DNA of 64,000 bases from Auanema rhodensis (taxonomy: Eukaryota; Nematoda; Chromadorea; Rhabditida; Rhabditidae): assembly GCA_964057225.1 (NCBI GenBank), contig OZ059900.1:13159638-13223637 (forward strand). The letters run 5' to 3'. Below the pieces are notes generated by a model. The model was not told where the DNA came from, did not search any database, and saw only the letters and a list, made by a program, of their open reading frames with translations. Shown one piece after another: positions 22,701 to 36,430 of this stretch (position 1 is its first letter; each line of letters opens with the position of its first letter). A program made the position numbers and the translations under genes.

Positions 22701-25700
22701 CATTATAGTTTGACCGGATAAAGCTTTGTATAGCTTTGTATAGCTTTGTACACTGATCACATATACGGCGATAGGCTAGAACAGTTTATAAGTTTCCTGA
22801 ATAGATTTGGTTTAATTACCCAAGTTAGAGGTAGTATCTCAATCTAACCAGAGGACTTCTGAGTTGGAAATACATTTTGGAAAGCACACCACGAGTGTGC
22901 AATATTGAAAACTGTCTGTCTTACTATGATTATATAACACTACAGATGCTAAAGCAAAATGAATTTGAATATGAACATGACGCGTCTTTTACATTATAGT
23001 TTGACCGGATAAAGCTTTGTATAGCTTTGTATAGCTTTGTACACTGATCACATATACGGCGATAGGCTAGAACAGTTTATAAGTTTCCTGAATAGATTTG
23101 GTTTAATTACCCAAGTTAGAGGTATTATCTCAATCTAACCAGAGAACTTCTGAGTTGGAAATACATTTTGGAAAGCACACCATGAGTGTGCAATATTGAA
23201 AACTGTCTGTCTTAGTATGATTATAGGACACTATAGATGCCAAAGCAAAACAAATTTGAATATGAACATGACGCGTCTTTTACATTATAGTTTGACTTGT
23301 TAAAGCTTTGTATAGCTTTGTACACTGATCACATATACGGCGAGAGGCTAGAACAGTTTATAAGTTTCCTGAATAGATTTGGTTTAATTACCCAAGTTAG
23401 AGGTAGTATCTCAATCTAACCAGAGAACTTCTGAGTTGGAAATACATTTTGGAAAGCACACCATGAGTGTGCAATATTGAAAACTGTCTGTCTTAGTATG
23501 ATTATACGACACTATAAATGATTAAGCAATATGAATTTGATCATGAACATGACGCGTCTTTTACATTATAGTTTGACAGGATAAAACTTTGTATAGCTTT
23601 GTATAGCTTTGTACACTGATCACATATACGGCGATAGGCTAGAACAGTTCATAAGTTTCCTGAATAGATTTGGTTTAATTACCCAAGTTAGAGGTAGTAT
23701 CTCAATCTAACCAGAGAACTTCTGAGTTGGAAATACATTTTGGAAAGCACACCATGAGTGTGCAATATTGAAAACTGTCTGTCTTAGTATGATTATATAA
23801 CACTACAGATGCTAAAGCAAAATGAATTTGAATATGAACATGACGCGTCTTTTACATTATAGTTTGACCGGATAAAGCTTTGTATAGCTTTGTAAAGCTT
23901 TGTACACTGATCACATATACGGCGAGAGGCTAGAACAGTTTATAAGTTTCCTGAATAGATTTGGTTTAATTACCCAAGTTAGAGGTATTATCTCAATCTA
24001 ACCAGAGAACTTCTGAAATGGAAATACATTTTGGAAAGCACACCACGAGTGTGCAATATTGAAAACTGTCTGTCTTAGTATGATTATATGACACTATAGA
24101 TGCCAAAGCAAAACAAATTTGAATATGAACATGACGCGTCTTTTACATTATAGTTTGACTTGTTAAAGCTTTGTATAGCTTTGTACACTGATCACATATA
24201 CGGCGAGAGGCTAGAACAGTTTATAAGTTTCCTGAATAGATTTGGTTTAATTACCCAAGTTAGAGGTAGTATCTCAATCTAACCAGAGAACTTCTGAAAT
24301 GGAAATACATTTTGGAAAGCACACCACGAGTGTGCAATATTGAAAACTGTCTGTCTTAGTATGATTATATGACACTATAGATGCCAAAGCAAAACAAATT
24401 TGAATATGAACATGACGCGTCTTTTACATTATAGTTTGACCGGATAAAGCTTTGTATAGCTTTGTACACTGATCACATATACGGCGAGAGGCTAGAACAG
24501 TTTATAAGTTTCCTGAATAGATTTGGTTTAATTACCCAAGTTAGAGGTAGTATCTCAATCTAACCAGAGAACTTCTGAGTTGGAAATACATTTTGGAAAG
24601 CACACCATGAGTGTGCAATATTGAAAACTGTCTGTCTTAGTATAATTATATCACACTATAGATGGCAAAGCAAAACAAATTTGAATATGAACATGACGCG
24701 TCTTTTACATTATAGTTTGACCCGATAAAGCTTTGTATAGCTTTGTACACTGATCACATATACGGCGAGAGGCTAGAACAGTTTATAAGTTTCCTGAATA
24801 GATTTGGTTTAATTACCCAAGTTAGTGGTAGTATCTCAATCTAACCAGAGAACTTGTGAGTTGGAAATACATTTTGGAAAGCACACCATGAGTGTGCAAT
24901 ATTGAAAACTGTCTGTCTTAGTATGATTATATCACATTATAGATGCCAAAGCAAAACAAATTTGAATATGAACATGACGCGTCTTTTACATTATAGTTTG
25001 ACCCGATAAAGCTTTGTATAGCTTTGTACACTGGTCACATATACGGCGAGAGGCTAGAACAGTTTATAAGTTTCCTGAATAGATTTGGTGTAATTACCCA
25101 AGTTAGAGGTAGTATCTCAATCTAACCAGAGAACTTCTGAGTTGGAAATACATTTTGGAAAGCACACCATGAGTGTGCAATATTGAAAACTGTCTGTCTT
25201 AGTATGATTATATGACACTATAAATGATTAAGCAATATGAATTTGATCATGAACATGACGCGTCTTTTACATTATAGTTTGACCGGATAAAGCTTTGTAT
25301 AGCTTTGTATAGCTTTGTACACTGATCACATATACGGCGATAGGCTAGAACAGTTCATAAGTTTCCTGAATAGATTTGGTTTAATTACCCAAGTTAGAGG
25401 TAGTATCTCAATCTAACCAGAGAACTTCTGAGTTAGAAATACATTTTGGAAAGCACACCACGAGTGTGCAATATTGAAAACTGTCTGTCTTAGTATGATT
25501 ATATAACACTACAGATGCTAAAGCAAAATGAATTTGAATATGAACATGACGCGTCTTTTACATTATAGTTTGACTGGATAAAGCTTTGTATAGCTTTGTA
25601 TAGCTTTGTACACTGATCACATATACGGCGATAGGCTAGAACAGTTTATAAGTTTCCTGAATAGATTTGGTTTAATTACCCAAGTTAGAGGTAGTATCTC

Positions 25701-27499
25701 AATCTAACCAGAGAACTTCTGAGTTGGAAATACATTTTGGAAAGCACACCATGAGTGTGCAATATTGAAAACTGTCTGTCTTAGTATGATTATATGACAC
25801 TATAGATGCCAAAGCAAAACAAATTTGAATATGAACATGACGCGTCTTTTACATTATAGTTTGACCGGATAAAGCTTTGTATAGCTTTGTAGACTGATCA
25901 CATATACGGCGATAGGCTAGAACAGTTTATAAGTTTCCTGAATAGATTTGGTTTAATTACCCAAGTTAGAGGTAGTATCTCAATCTAACCAGAGAACTTC
26001 TGAGTTGGAAATACATTTTGGAAAGCACACCATGAGTGTGCAATATTGAAAACTGTCTGTCTTAGTATGATTATATGACACTATAGATGCCAAAGCAAAA
26101 CAAATTTGAATATGAACATGACGCGTCTTTTACATTATAGTTTGACCCGATAAAGCTTTGTATAGCTTTGTACACTGGTCACATATACGGCGAGAGGCTA
26201 GAACAGTTTATAAGTTTCCTGAATAGATTTGGTTTAATTACCCAAGTTAGAGGTAGTATCTCAATCTAACCAGAGAACTTCTGAGTTAGAAATACATTTT
26301 GGAAAGCACACCACGAGTGTGCAATATTGAAAACTGTCTGTCTTACTATGATTATATAACACTACAGATGCTAAAGCAAAATGAATTTGAATATGAACAT
26401 GACGCGTCTTTTACATTATAGTTTGACCGGATAAAGCTTTGTATAGCTTTGTATAGCTTTGTACACTGATCACATATACGGCGATAGGCTAGAACAGTTT
26501 ATAAGTTTCCTGAATAGATTTGGTTTAATTACCCAAGTTAGAGGTAGTATCTCAATCTAACCAGAGGACTTCTGAGTTGGAAATACATTTTGGAAAGCAC
26601 ACCACGAGTGTGCAATATTGAAAACTGTCTGTCTTACTATGATTATATAACACTACAGATGCTAAAGCAAAATGAATTTGAATATGAACATGACGCGTCT
26701 TTTACATTATAGTTTGACCGGATAAAGCTTTGTATAGCTTTGTATAGCTTTGTACACTGATCACATATACGGCGATAGGCTAGAACAGTTTATAAGTTTC
26801 CTGAATAGATTTGGTTTAATTACCCAAGTTAGAGGTATTATCTCAATCTAACCAGAGAACTTCTGAGTTGGAAATACATTTTGGAAAGCACACCATGAGT
26901 GTGCAATATTGAAAACTGTCTGTCTTAGTATGATTATATGACACTATAGATGCCAAAGCAAAACAAATTTGAATATGAACATGACGCGTCTTTTACATTA
27001 TAGTTTGACTTGTTAAAGCTTTGTATAGCTTTGTACACTGATCACATATACGGCGAGAGGCTAGAACAGTTTATAAGTTTCCTGAATAGATTTGGTTTAA
27101 TTACCCAAGTTAGAGGTAGTATCTCAATCTAACCAGAGAACTTCTGAGTTGGAAATACATTTTGGAAAGCACACCATGAGTGTGCAATATTGAAAACTGT
27201 CTGTCTTAGTATGATTATATGACACTATAAATGATTAAGCAATATGAATTTGATCATGAACATGACGCGTCTTTTACATTATAGTTTGACAGGATAAAAC
27301 TTTGTATAGCTTTGTATAGCTTTGTACACTGATCACATATACGGCGATAGGCTAGAACAGTTCATAAGTTTCCTGAATAGATTTGGTTTAATTACCCAAG
27401 TTAGAGGTAGTATCTCAATCTAACCAGAGAACTTCTGAGTTGGAAATACATTTTGGAAAGCACACCACGAGTGTGCAATATTGAAAACTGTCTGTCTTA
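19763..27499 (+). repeat. 281/291 bp patchwork zone
   Basis: A, B and C heads are freely combined with CCGGATAAAG, CCCGATAAAG, CTTGTTAAAG and ACAGGATAAAAC middles. A variant A head (ACTATAAATGATTAAGC) and the GAGTTAGAAATAC tail (20856, 21719, 25432, 26285) are local markers. Order is shared at offset 3,713 bp between about 21.4-23.9 and 25.1-27.6 kb, and at offset 4,576 bp between about 20.3-20.9 and 24.9-25.4 kb. At least one monomer is of a different type between the copies. Four consecutive 281 bp monomers lie at 24078-25201. Confidence 0.82.
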
Positions 27500-30400
27500 G
27501 TATGATTATATAACACTACAGATGCTAAAGCAAAATGAATTTGAATATGAACATGACGCGTCTTTTACATTATAGTTTGACCGGATAAAGCTTTGTATAG
27601 CTTTGTATAGCTTTGTACACTGATCACATATACGGCGATAGGCTAGAACAGTTTATAAGTTTCCTGAATAGATTTGGTTTAATTACCCAAGTTAGAGGTA
27701 GTATCTCAATCTAACCAGAGGACTTCTGAGTTGGAAATACATTTTGGAAAGCACACCACGAGTGTGCAATATTGAAAACTGTCTGTCTTACTATGATTAT
27801 ATAACACTACAGATGCTAAAGCAAAATGAATTTGAATATGAACATGACGCGTCTTTTACATTATAGTTTGACCGGATAAAGCTTTGTATAGCTTTGTATA
27901 GCTTTGTACACTGATCACATATACGGCGATAGGCTAGAACAGTTCATAAGTTTCCTGAATAGATTTGGTTTAATTACCCAAGTTAGAGGTAGTATCTCAA
28001 TCTAACCAGAGAACTTCTGAGTTGGAAATACATTTTGGAAAGCACACCACGAGTGTGCAATATTGAAAACTGTCTGTCTTACTATGATTATATAACACTA
28101 CAGATGCTAAAGCAAAATGAATTTGAATATGAACATGACGCGTCTTTTACATTATAGTTTGACCGGATAAAGCTTTGTATAGCTTTGTATAGCTTTGTAC
28201 ACTGATCACATATACGGCGATAGGCTAGAACAGTTCATAAGTTTCCTGAATAGATTTGGTTTAATTACCCAAGTTAGAGGTAGTATCTCAATCTAACCAG
28301 AGAACTTCTGAGTTGGAAATACATTTTGGAAAGCACACCACGAGTGTGCAATATTGAAAACTGTCTGTCTTACTATGATTATATAACACTACAGATGCTA
28401 AAGCAAAATGAATTTGAATATGAACATGACGCGTCTTTTACATTATAGTTTGACCGGATAAAGCTTTGTATAGCTTTGTATAGCTTTGTACACTGATCAC
28501 ATATACGGCGATAGGCTAGAACAGTTCATAAGTTTCCTGAATAGATTTGGTTTAATTACCCAAGTTAGAGGTAGTATCTCAATCTAACCAGAGGACTTCT
28601 GAGTTGGAAATACATTTTGGAAAGCACACCACGAGTGTGCAATATTGAAAACTGTCTGTCTTACTATGATTATATAACACTACAGATGCTAAAGCAAAAT
28701 GAATTTGAATATGAACATGACGCGTCTTTTACATTATAGTTTGACCGGATAAAGCTTTGTATAGCTTTGTATAGCTTTGTACACTGATCACATATACGGC
28801 GATAGGCTAGAACAGTTCATAAGTTTCCTGAATAGATTTGGTTTAATTACCCAAGTTAGAGGTAGTATCTCAATCTAACCAGAGAACTTCTGAGTTGGAA
28901 ATACATTTTGGAAAGCACACCACGAGTGTGCAATATTGAAAACTGTCTGTCTTACTATGATTATATAACACTACAGATGCTAAAGCAAAATGAATTTGAA
29001 TATGAACATGACGCGTCTTTTACATTATAGTTTGACCGGATAAAGCTTTGTATAGCTTTGTATAGCTTTGTACACTGATCACATATACGGCGATAGGCTA
29101 GAACAGTTTATAAGTTTCCTGAATAGATTTGGTTTAATTACCCAAGTTAGAGGTAGTATCTCAATCTAACCAGAGGACTTCTGAGTTGGAAATACATTTT
29201 GGAAAGCACACCACGAGTGTGCAATATTGAAAACTGTCTGTCTTACTATGATTATATAACACTACAGATGCTAAAGCAAAATGAATTTGAATATGAACAT
29301 GACGCGTCTTTTACATTATAGTTTGACCGGATAAAGCTTTGTATAGCTTTGTATAGCTTTGTACACTGATCACATATACGGCGATAGGCTAGAACAGTTC
29401 ATAAGTTTCCTGAATAGATTTGGTTTAATTACCCAAGTTAGAGGTAGTATCTCAATCTAACCAGAGAACTTCTGAGTTGGAAATACATTTTGGAAAGCAC
29501 ACCACGAGTGTGCAATATTGAAAACTGTCTGTCTTACTATGATTATATAACACTACAGATGCTAAAGCAAAATGAATTTGAATATGAACATGACGCGTCT
29601 TTTACATTATAGTTTGACCGGATAAAGCTTTGTATAGCTTTGTATAGCTTTGTACACTGATCACATATACGGCGATAGGCTAGAACAGTTCATAAGTTTC
29701 CTGAATAGATTTGGTTTAATTACCCAAGTTAGAGGTAGTATCTCAATCTAACCAGAGAACTTCTGAGTTGGAAATACATTTTGGAAAGCACACCACGAGT
29801 GTGCAATATTGAAAACTGTCTGTCTTACTATGATTATATAACACTACAGATGCTAAAGCAAAATGAATTTGAATATGAACATGACGCGTCTTTTACATTA
29901 TAGTTTGACCGGATAAAGCTTTGTATAGCTTTGTATAGCTTTGTACACTGATCACATATACGGCGATAGGCTAGAACAGTTCATAAGTTTCCTGAATAGA
30001 TTTGGTTTAATTACCCAAGTTAGAGGTAGTATCTCAATCTAACCAGAGGACTTCTGAGTTGGAAATACATTTTGGAAAGCACACCACGAGTGTGCAATAT
30101 TGAAAACTGTCTGTCTTACTATGATTATATAACACTACAGATGCTAAAGCAAAATGAATTTGAATATGAACATGACGCGTCTTTTACATTATAGTTTGAC
30201 CGGATAAAGCTTTGTATAGCTTTGTATAGCTTTGTACACTGATCACATATACGGCGATAGGCTAGAACAGTTCATAAGTTTCCTGAATAGATTTGGTTTA
30301 ATTACCCAAGTTAGAGGTAGTATCTCAATCTAACCAGAGAACTTCTGAGTTGGAAATACATTTTGGAAAGCACACCACGAGTGTGCAATATTGAAAACTG

Positions 30401-30700
30401 TCTGTCTTACTATGATTATATAACACTACAGATGCTAAAGCAAAATGAATTTGAATATGAACATGACGCGTCTTTTACATTATAGTTTGACCGGATAAAG
30501 CTTTGTATAGCTTTGTATAGCTTTGTACACTGATCACATATACGGCGATAGGCTAGAACAGTTTATAAGTTTCCTGAATAGATTTGGTTTAATTACCCAA
30601 GTTAGAGGTAGTATCTCAATCTAACCAGAGAACTTCTGAAATGGAAATACATTTTGGAAAGCACACCACGAGTGTGCAATATTGAAAACTGTCTGTCTTA
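27500..30700 (+). repeat. Homogeneous run of eleven type B monomers
   Basis: Eleven 291 bp monomers (3,201 bp) with CACTACAGATGCTAAAGC heads, CCGGATAAAGC and CACGAGTGTGC tails; all but the first begin CTATGATTATATAAC. CCAGAGGAC recurs at about 27718, 28591, 29173 and 30046, spacings of 873, 582 and 873 bp. This suggests that trimer and dimer sub-blocks were copied, including a five-monomer (1,455 bp) duplication. The final monomer ends with CTGAAATGG and leads back into mixed sequence. Confidence 0.9.
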
Positions 30701-32978
30701 GTATGATTATATGACACTATAGATGCCAAAGCAAAACAAATTTGAATATGAACATGACGCGTCTTTTACATTATAGTTTGACTTGTTAAAGCTTTGTATA
30801 GCTTTGTACACTGATCACATATACGGCGAGAGGCTAGAACAGTTTATAAGTTTCCTGAATAGATTTGGTTTAATTACCCAAGTTAGAGGTAGTATCTCAA
30901 TCTAACCAGAGAACTTCTGAAATGGAAATACATTTTGGAAAGCACACCACCAGTGTGCAATATTGAAAACTGTCTGTCTTAGTATGATTATATAACACTA
31001 CAGATGCTAAAGCAAAATGAATTTGAATATGAACATGACGCGTCTTTTACATTATAGTTTGACCGGATAAAGCTTTGTATAGCTTTGTATAGCTTTGTAC
31101 ACTGATCACATATACGGCGATAGGCTAGAACAGTTTATAAGTTTCCTGAATAGATTTGGTTTAATTACCCAAGTTAGAGGTAGTATCTCAATCTAACCAG
31201 AGAACTTCTGAGTTGGAAATACATTTTGGAAAGCACACCATGAGTGTGCAATATTGAAAACTGTCTGTCTTAGTATGACTATATGACACTATAGATGCCA
31301 AAGCAAAACAAATTTGAATATGAACATGACGCGTCTTTTACATTATAGTTTGACCCGATAAAGCTTTGTATAGCTTTGTATAGCTTTGTACACTGATCAC
31401 ATATACGGCGATAGGCTAGAACAGTTTATAAGTTTCCTGAATAGATTTGGTTTAATTACCCAAGTTAGAGGTAGTATCTCAATCTAACCAGAGAACTTCT
31501 GAGTTGGAAATACATTTTGGAAAGCACACCATGAGTGTGCAATATTGAAAACTGTCTGTCTTAGTATGACTATATGACCCTATAGATGCCAAAGCAAAAC
31601 AAATTTGAATATGAACATGACGCGTCTTTTACATTATAGTTTGACTTGTTAAAGCTTTGTATAGCTTTGTACACTGATCACATATAAGGCGAGAGGCTAG
31701 AACAGTTTATAAGTTTCCTGAATAGATTTGGTTTAATTACCCAAGTTAGAGGTAGTATCTCAATCTAACCAGAGAACTTCTGAGTTGGAAATACATTTTG
31801 GAAAGCACACCATGAGTGTGCAATATTGAAAACTGTCTGTCTTAGTATAATTATATCACACTATAGATGCCAAAGCAAAACAAATTTGAATATGAACATG
31901 ACGCGTCTTTTACATTATAGTTTGACCCGATAAAGCTTTGTATAGCTTTGTACACTGATCACATATACGGCGAGAGGCTAGAACACTTTATAAGTTTCCT
32001 GAATAGATTTGGTTTAATTACCCAAGTTAGAGGTAGTATCTCAATCTAACCAGAGAACTTCTGAGTTGGAAATACATTTTGGAAAGCACACCATGAGTGT
32101 GCAATATTGAAAACTGTCTGTCTTAGTATAATTATATCACACTATAGATGCCAAAGCAAAACAAATTTGAATATGAACATGACGCGTCTTTTACATTATA
32201 GTTTGACCCGATAAAGCTTTGTATAGCTTTGTACACTGATCACATATACGGCGAGAGGCTAGAACAGTTTATAAGTTTCCTGAATAGATTTGGTTTAATT
32301 ACCCAAGTTAGAGGTAGTATCTCAATCTAACCAGAGAACTTCTGAGTTGGAAATACATTTTGGAAAGCACACCATGAGTGTGCAATATTGAAAACTGTCT
32401 GTCTTAGTATGATTATATCACACTATAGATGCCAAAGCAAAACAAATTTGAATATGAACATGACGCGTCTTTTACATTATAGTTTGACCGGATAAAGCTT
32501 TGTATAGCTTTGTACACTGATCACATATTCGGCGATAGGCTAGAACAGTTCATAAGTTTCCTGAATAGATTTGGTTTAATTACCCAAGTTAGACGTAGTA
32601 TCTCTATCTAACCAGAGAACTTCTGAGTTGGAAATACATTTTGGAAAGCACACCATGAGTGTGCAATATTGAAAACTGTCTGTCTTAGTATGATTATATG
32701 ACACTATAGATGCCAAAGCAAAACAAATTTGAATATGAACATGACGCGTCTTTTACATTATAGTTTGACCGGATAAAGCTTTGTATAGCTTCGTATAGCT
32801 TTGTACACTGATCACATATACGGCGATAGGCTAGAACAGTTTATAAGTTTCCTGAATAGATTTGGTTTAATTACCCAAGTTAGAGGTAGTATCTCAATCT
32901 AACCAGAGAACTTCTGAGTTGGAAATACATTTTGGAAAGCACACCATGAGTGTGCAATATTGAAAACTGTCTGTCTTA
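30701..32978 (+). repeat. Mixed C/B zone with a 281 bp quartet
   Basis: It starts with a CTTGTTAAAG 281 bp monomer, then a B monomer and two C monomers with GACTATATGAC. Four consecutive 281 bp monomers follow (31564-32687), three of them sharing GGCGAGAGG. The ATATTCGGCG variant, which dominates the 281 bp class further right, appears first near 32526. Confidence 0.85.
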
Positions 32979-35266
32979 ATATGATTATATGACACTATAG
33001 ATGCCAAAGCAAAACAAATTTGAATATGAACATGACGCGTCTTTTACATTATAGTTTGACCGGATAAAGCTTTGTATAGCTTTGTACACTGATCACATAT
33101 TCGGCGATAGGCTAGAACAGTTCATAAGTTTCCTGAATAGATTTGGTTTAATTACCCAAGTTAGAGGTAGGATCTCAATCTAACCAGAGAACTTCTGAGT
33201 TGGAAATACATTTTGGAAAGCACACCACGAGTGTGCAATATTGAAAACTGTCTGTCTTAGTATGATTATATGACACTATAGATGCCAAAGCAAAACAAAT
33301 TTGAATATGAACATGACGCGTCTTTTACATTATAGTTTGACCGGATAAAGCTTTGCATAGCTTTGTACACTGATCACATATACGGCGATAGGCTAGAACA
33401 GTTCATAAGTTTCCTGAATAGATTTGGTTTAATTACCCAAGTTAGAGGTAGTATCTCTATCTAACCAAAGAACTTCTGAGTTGGAAATACATTTTGGAAA
33501 GCACACCATGAGTGTGCAATATTGAAAACTGTCTGTCTTAGTATGATTATATGACACTATAGATGCCAAAGCAAAACAAATTTGAATATGAACATGACGC
33601 GTCTTTTACATTATAGTTTGACCGGATAAAGCTTTGTATAGCTTTGTATAGCTTTGTACACTGATCACATATACGGCGATAGGCTAGAACAGTTCATAAG
33701 TTTCCTGAATAGATTTGGTTTAATTACCCAAGTTAGAGGTAGTATCTCTATCTAACCAGAGAACTTCTGAGTTGGAAATACATTTTGGAAAGCACACCAT
33801 GAGTGTGCAATATTGAAAACTGTCTGTCTTAGTATGATTATATGACACTATAGATGATTAAGCAATATGAATTTGATCATGAACATGACGCGTCTTTTAC
33901 ATTATAGTTTGACCGGATAAAGCTTTGTATAGCTTTGTATAGCTTTGTACACTGATCACATATTCGGCGATAGGCTAGAACAGTTCATAAGTTTCCTGAA
34001 TAGATTTGGTTTAATTACCCAAGTTAGAGGTAGTATCTCTATCTAACCAGAGAACTTCTGAGTTGGAAATACATTTTGGAAAGCACACCACGAGTGTGCA
34101 ATATTGAAAACTGTCTGTCTTAGTATGATTATATGACACTTTAGATGCCAAAGCAAAACAAATTTGAATATGAACATGACGCGTCTTTTACATTATAGTT
34201 TGACCGGATAAAGCTTTGTATAGCTTTGTACACTGATCACATATTCGGCGATAGGCTAGAACAGTTCATAAGTTTCCTGAATAGATTTGGTTTAATTACC
34301 CAAGTTAGAGGTAGGATCTCAATCTAACCAGAGAACTTCTGAGTTGGAAATACATTTTGGAAAGCACACCACGAGTGTGCAATATTGAAAACTGTCTGTC
34401 TTAGTATGATTATATGACACTATAGATGCCAAAGCAAAACAAATTTGAATATGAACATGACGCGTCTTTTACATTATAGTTTGACCGGATAAAGCTTTGC
34501 ATAGCTTTGTACACTGATCACATATACGGCGATAGGCTAGAACAGTTCATAAGTTTCCTGAATAGATTTGGTTTAATTACCCAAGTTAGAGGTAGTATCT
34601 CTATCTAACCAGAGAACTTCTGAGTTGGAAATACATTTTGGAAAGCACACCATGAGTGTGCAATATTGAAAACTGTCTGTCTTAGTATGATTATATGACA
34701 CTATAGATGCCAAAGCAAAACAAATTTGAATATGAACATGACGCGTCTTTTACATTATAGTTTGACCGGATAAAGCTTTGTATAGCTTTGTATAGCTTTG
34801 TACACTGATCACATATACGGCGATAGGCTAGAACAGTTCATAAGTTTCCTGAATAGATTTGGTTTAATTACCCAAGTTAGAGGTAGTATCTCTATCTAAC
34901 CAGAGAACTTCTGAGTTGGAAATACATTTTGGAAAGCACACCATGAGTGTGCAATATTGAAAACTGTCTGTCTTAGTATGATTATATGACACTATAGATG
35001 ATTAAGCAATATGAATTTGATCATGAACATGACGCGTCTTTTACATTATAGTTTGACCGGATAAAGCTTTGTATAGCTTTGTATAGCTTTGTACACTGAT
35101 CACATATACGGCGAAAGGCTAGAACAGTTTATAAGTTTCCTGAATAGATTTGGTTTAATTACCCAAGTTAGAGGTAGTATCTCAATCTAACCAGAGAACT
35201 TCTGAGTTGGAAATACATTTTGGAAAGCACACCACGAGTGTGCAATATTGAAAACTGTCTGTCTTA
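32979..35266 (+). repeat. Four-monomer higher-order repeat, two copies of 1,144 bp
   Basis: Copies at 32979-34122 and 34123-35266. Each is a 281 bp monomer with ATATTCGGCG and GTAGGATCTC, a 281 bp monomer with GCATAG, a 291 bp C monomer and a 291 bp A-headed monomer with CCGGATAAAG. GTAGGATCTC (33168/34312) and GCATAG (33355/34499) keep exactly 1,144 bp spacing. The fourth monomer differs in its second half, where copy 2 has GGCGAAAGG and TTTATAAG. Confidence 0.88.
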
Positions 35267-36430
35267 GTATGATTATATGACACTATAGATGCCAAAGCAA
35301 AACAAATTTGAATATGAACATGACGCGTCTTTTACATTATAGTTTGACCGGATAAAGCTTTGTATAGCTTTGTATAGCTTTGTACACTGATCACATATAC
35401 GGCGATAGGCTAGAACAGTTTATAAGTTTCCTGAATAGATTTGGTTTAATTACCCAAGTTAGAGGTAGTATCTCAATCTAAGCAGAGAACTTCTGAGTTG
35501 GAAATACATTTTGGAAAGCACACCATGAGTGTGCAATATTGAAAACTGTCTGTCTTAGTATGATTATATGACACTATAGATGCCAAAGCAAAACAAATTT
35601 GAATATGAACATGACGCGTCTTTTACATTATAGTTTGACCGGATAAAGCTTTGTATAGCTTTGTATAGCTTTGTACACTGATCACATATACGGCGATAGG
35701 CTAGAACAGTTTATAAGTTTCCTGAATAGATTTGGTTTAATTACCCAAGTTAGAGGTAGTATCTCAATCTAACCAGAGAACTTCTGAGTTGGAAATACAT
35801 TTTGGAAAGCACACCATGAGTGTGCAATATTGAAAACTGTCTGTCTTAATATGATTATATGACACTATAGATGCCAAAGCAAAACAAATTTGAATATGAA
35901 CATGACGCGTCTTTTACATTATAGTTTGACCGGATAAAGCTTTGTATAGCTTTGTATAGCTTTGTACACTGATCACATATACGGCGATAGGCTAGAACAG
36001 TTTATAAGTTTCCTGAATAGATTTGGTTTAATTACCCAAGTTAGAGGTAGTATCTCAATCTAACCAGAGAACTTCTGAGTTGGAAATACATTTTGGAAAG
36101 CACACCATGAGTGTGCAATATTGAAAACTGTCTGTCTTATTATGATTATATGACACTATAGATGCCAAAGCAAAACAAATTTGAATATGAACATGACGCG
36201 TCTTTTACATTATAGTTTGACCGGATAAAGCTTTGTATAGCTTTGTATAGCTTTGTACACTGATCACATATACGGCGATAGGCTAGAACAGTTTATAAGT
36301 TTCCTGAATAGATTTGGTTTAATTACCCAAGTTAGAGGTAGTATCTCAATCTAACCAGAGAACTTCTGAGTTGGAAATACATTTTGGAAAGCACACCATG
36401 AGTGTGCAATATTGAAAACTGTCTGTCTTA
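35267..36430 (+). repeat. Run of four 291 bp type C monomers
   Basis: Uniform GATGCCAAAGCAAAAC monomers with CCGGATAAAGC. The first carries CTAAGCAGAG (35479); the later ones start from CTTAATATG or CTTATTATG. The CTAAGCAGAG monomer recurs at 38921, offset 3,442 bp, opening a second, longer copy of the same C-run plus dimer arrangement. Confidence 0.88.
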
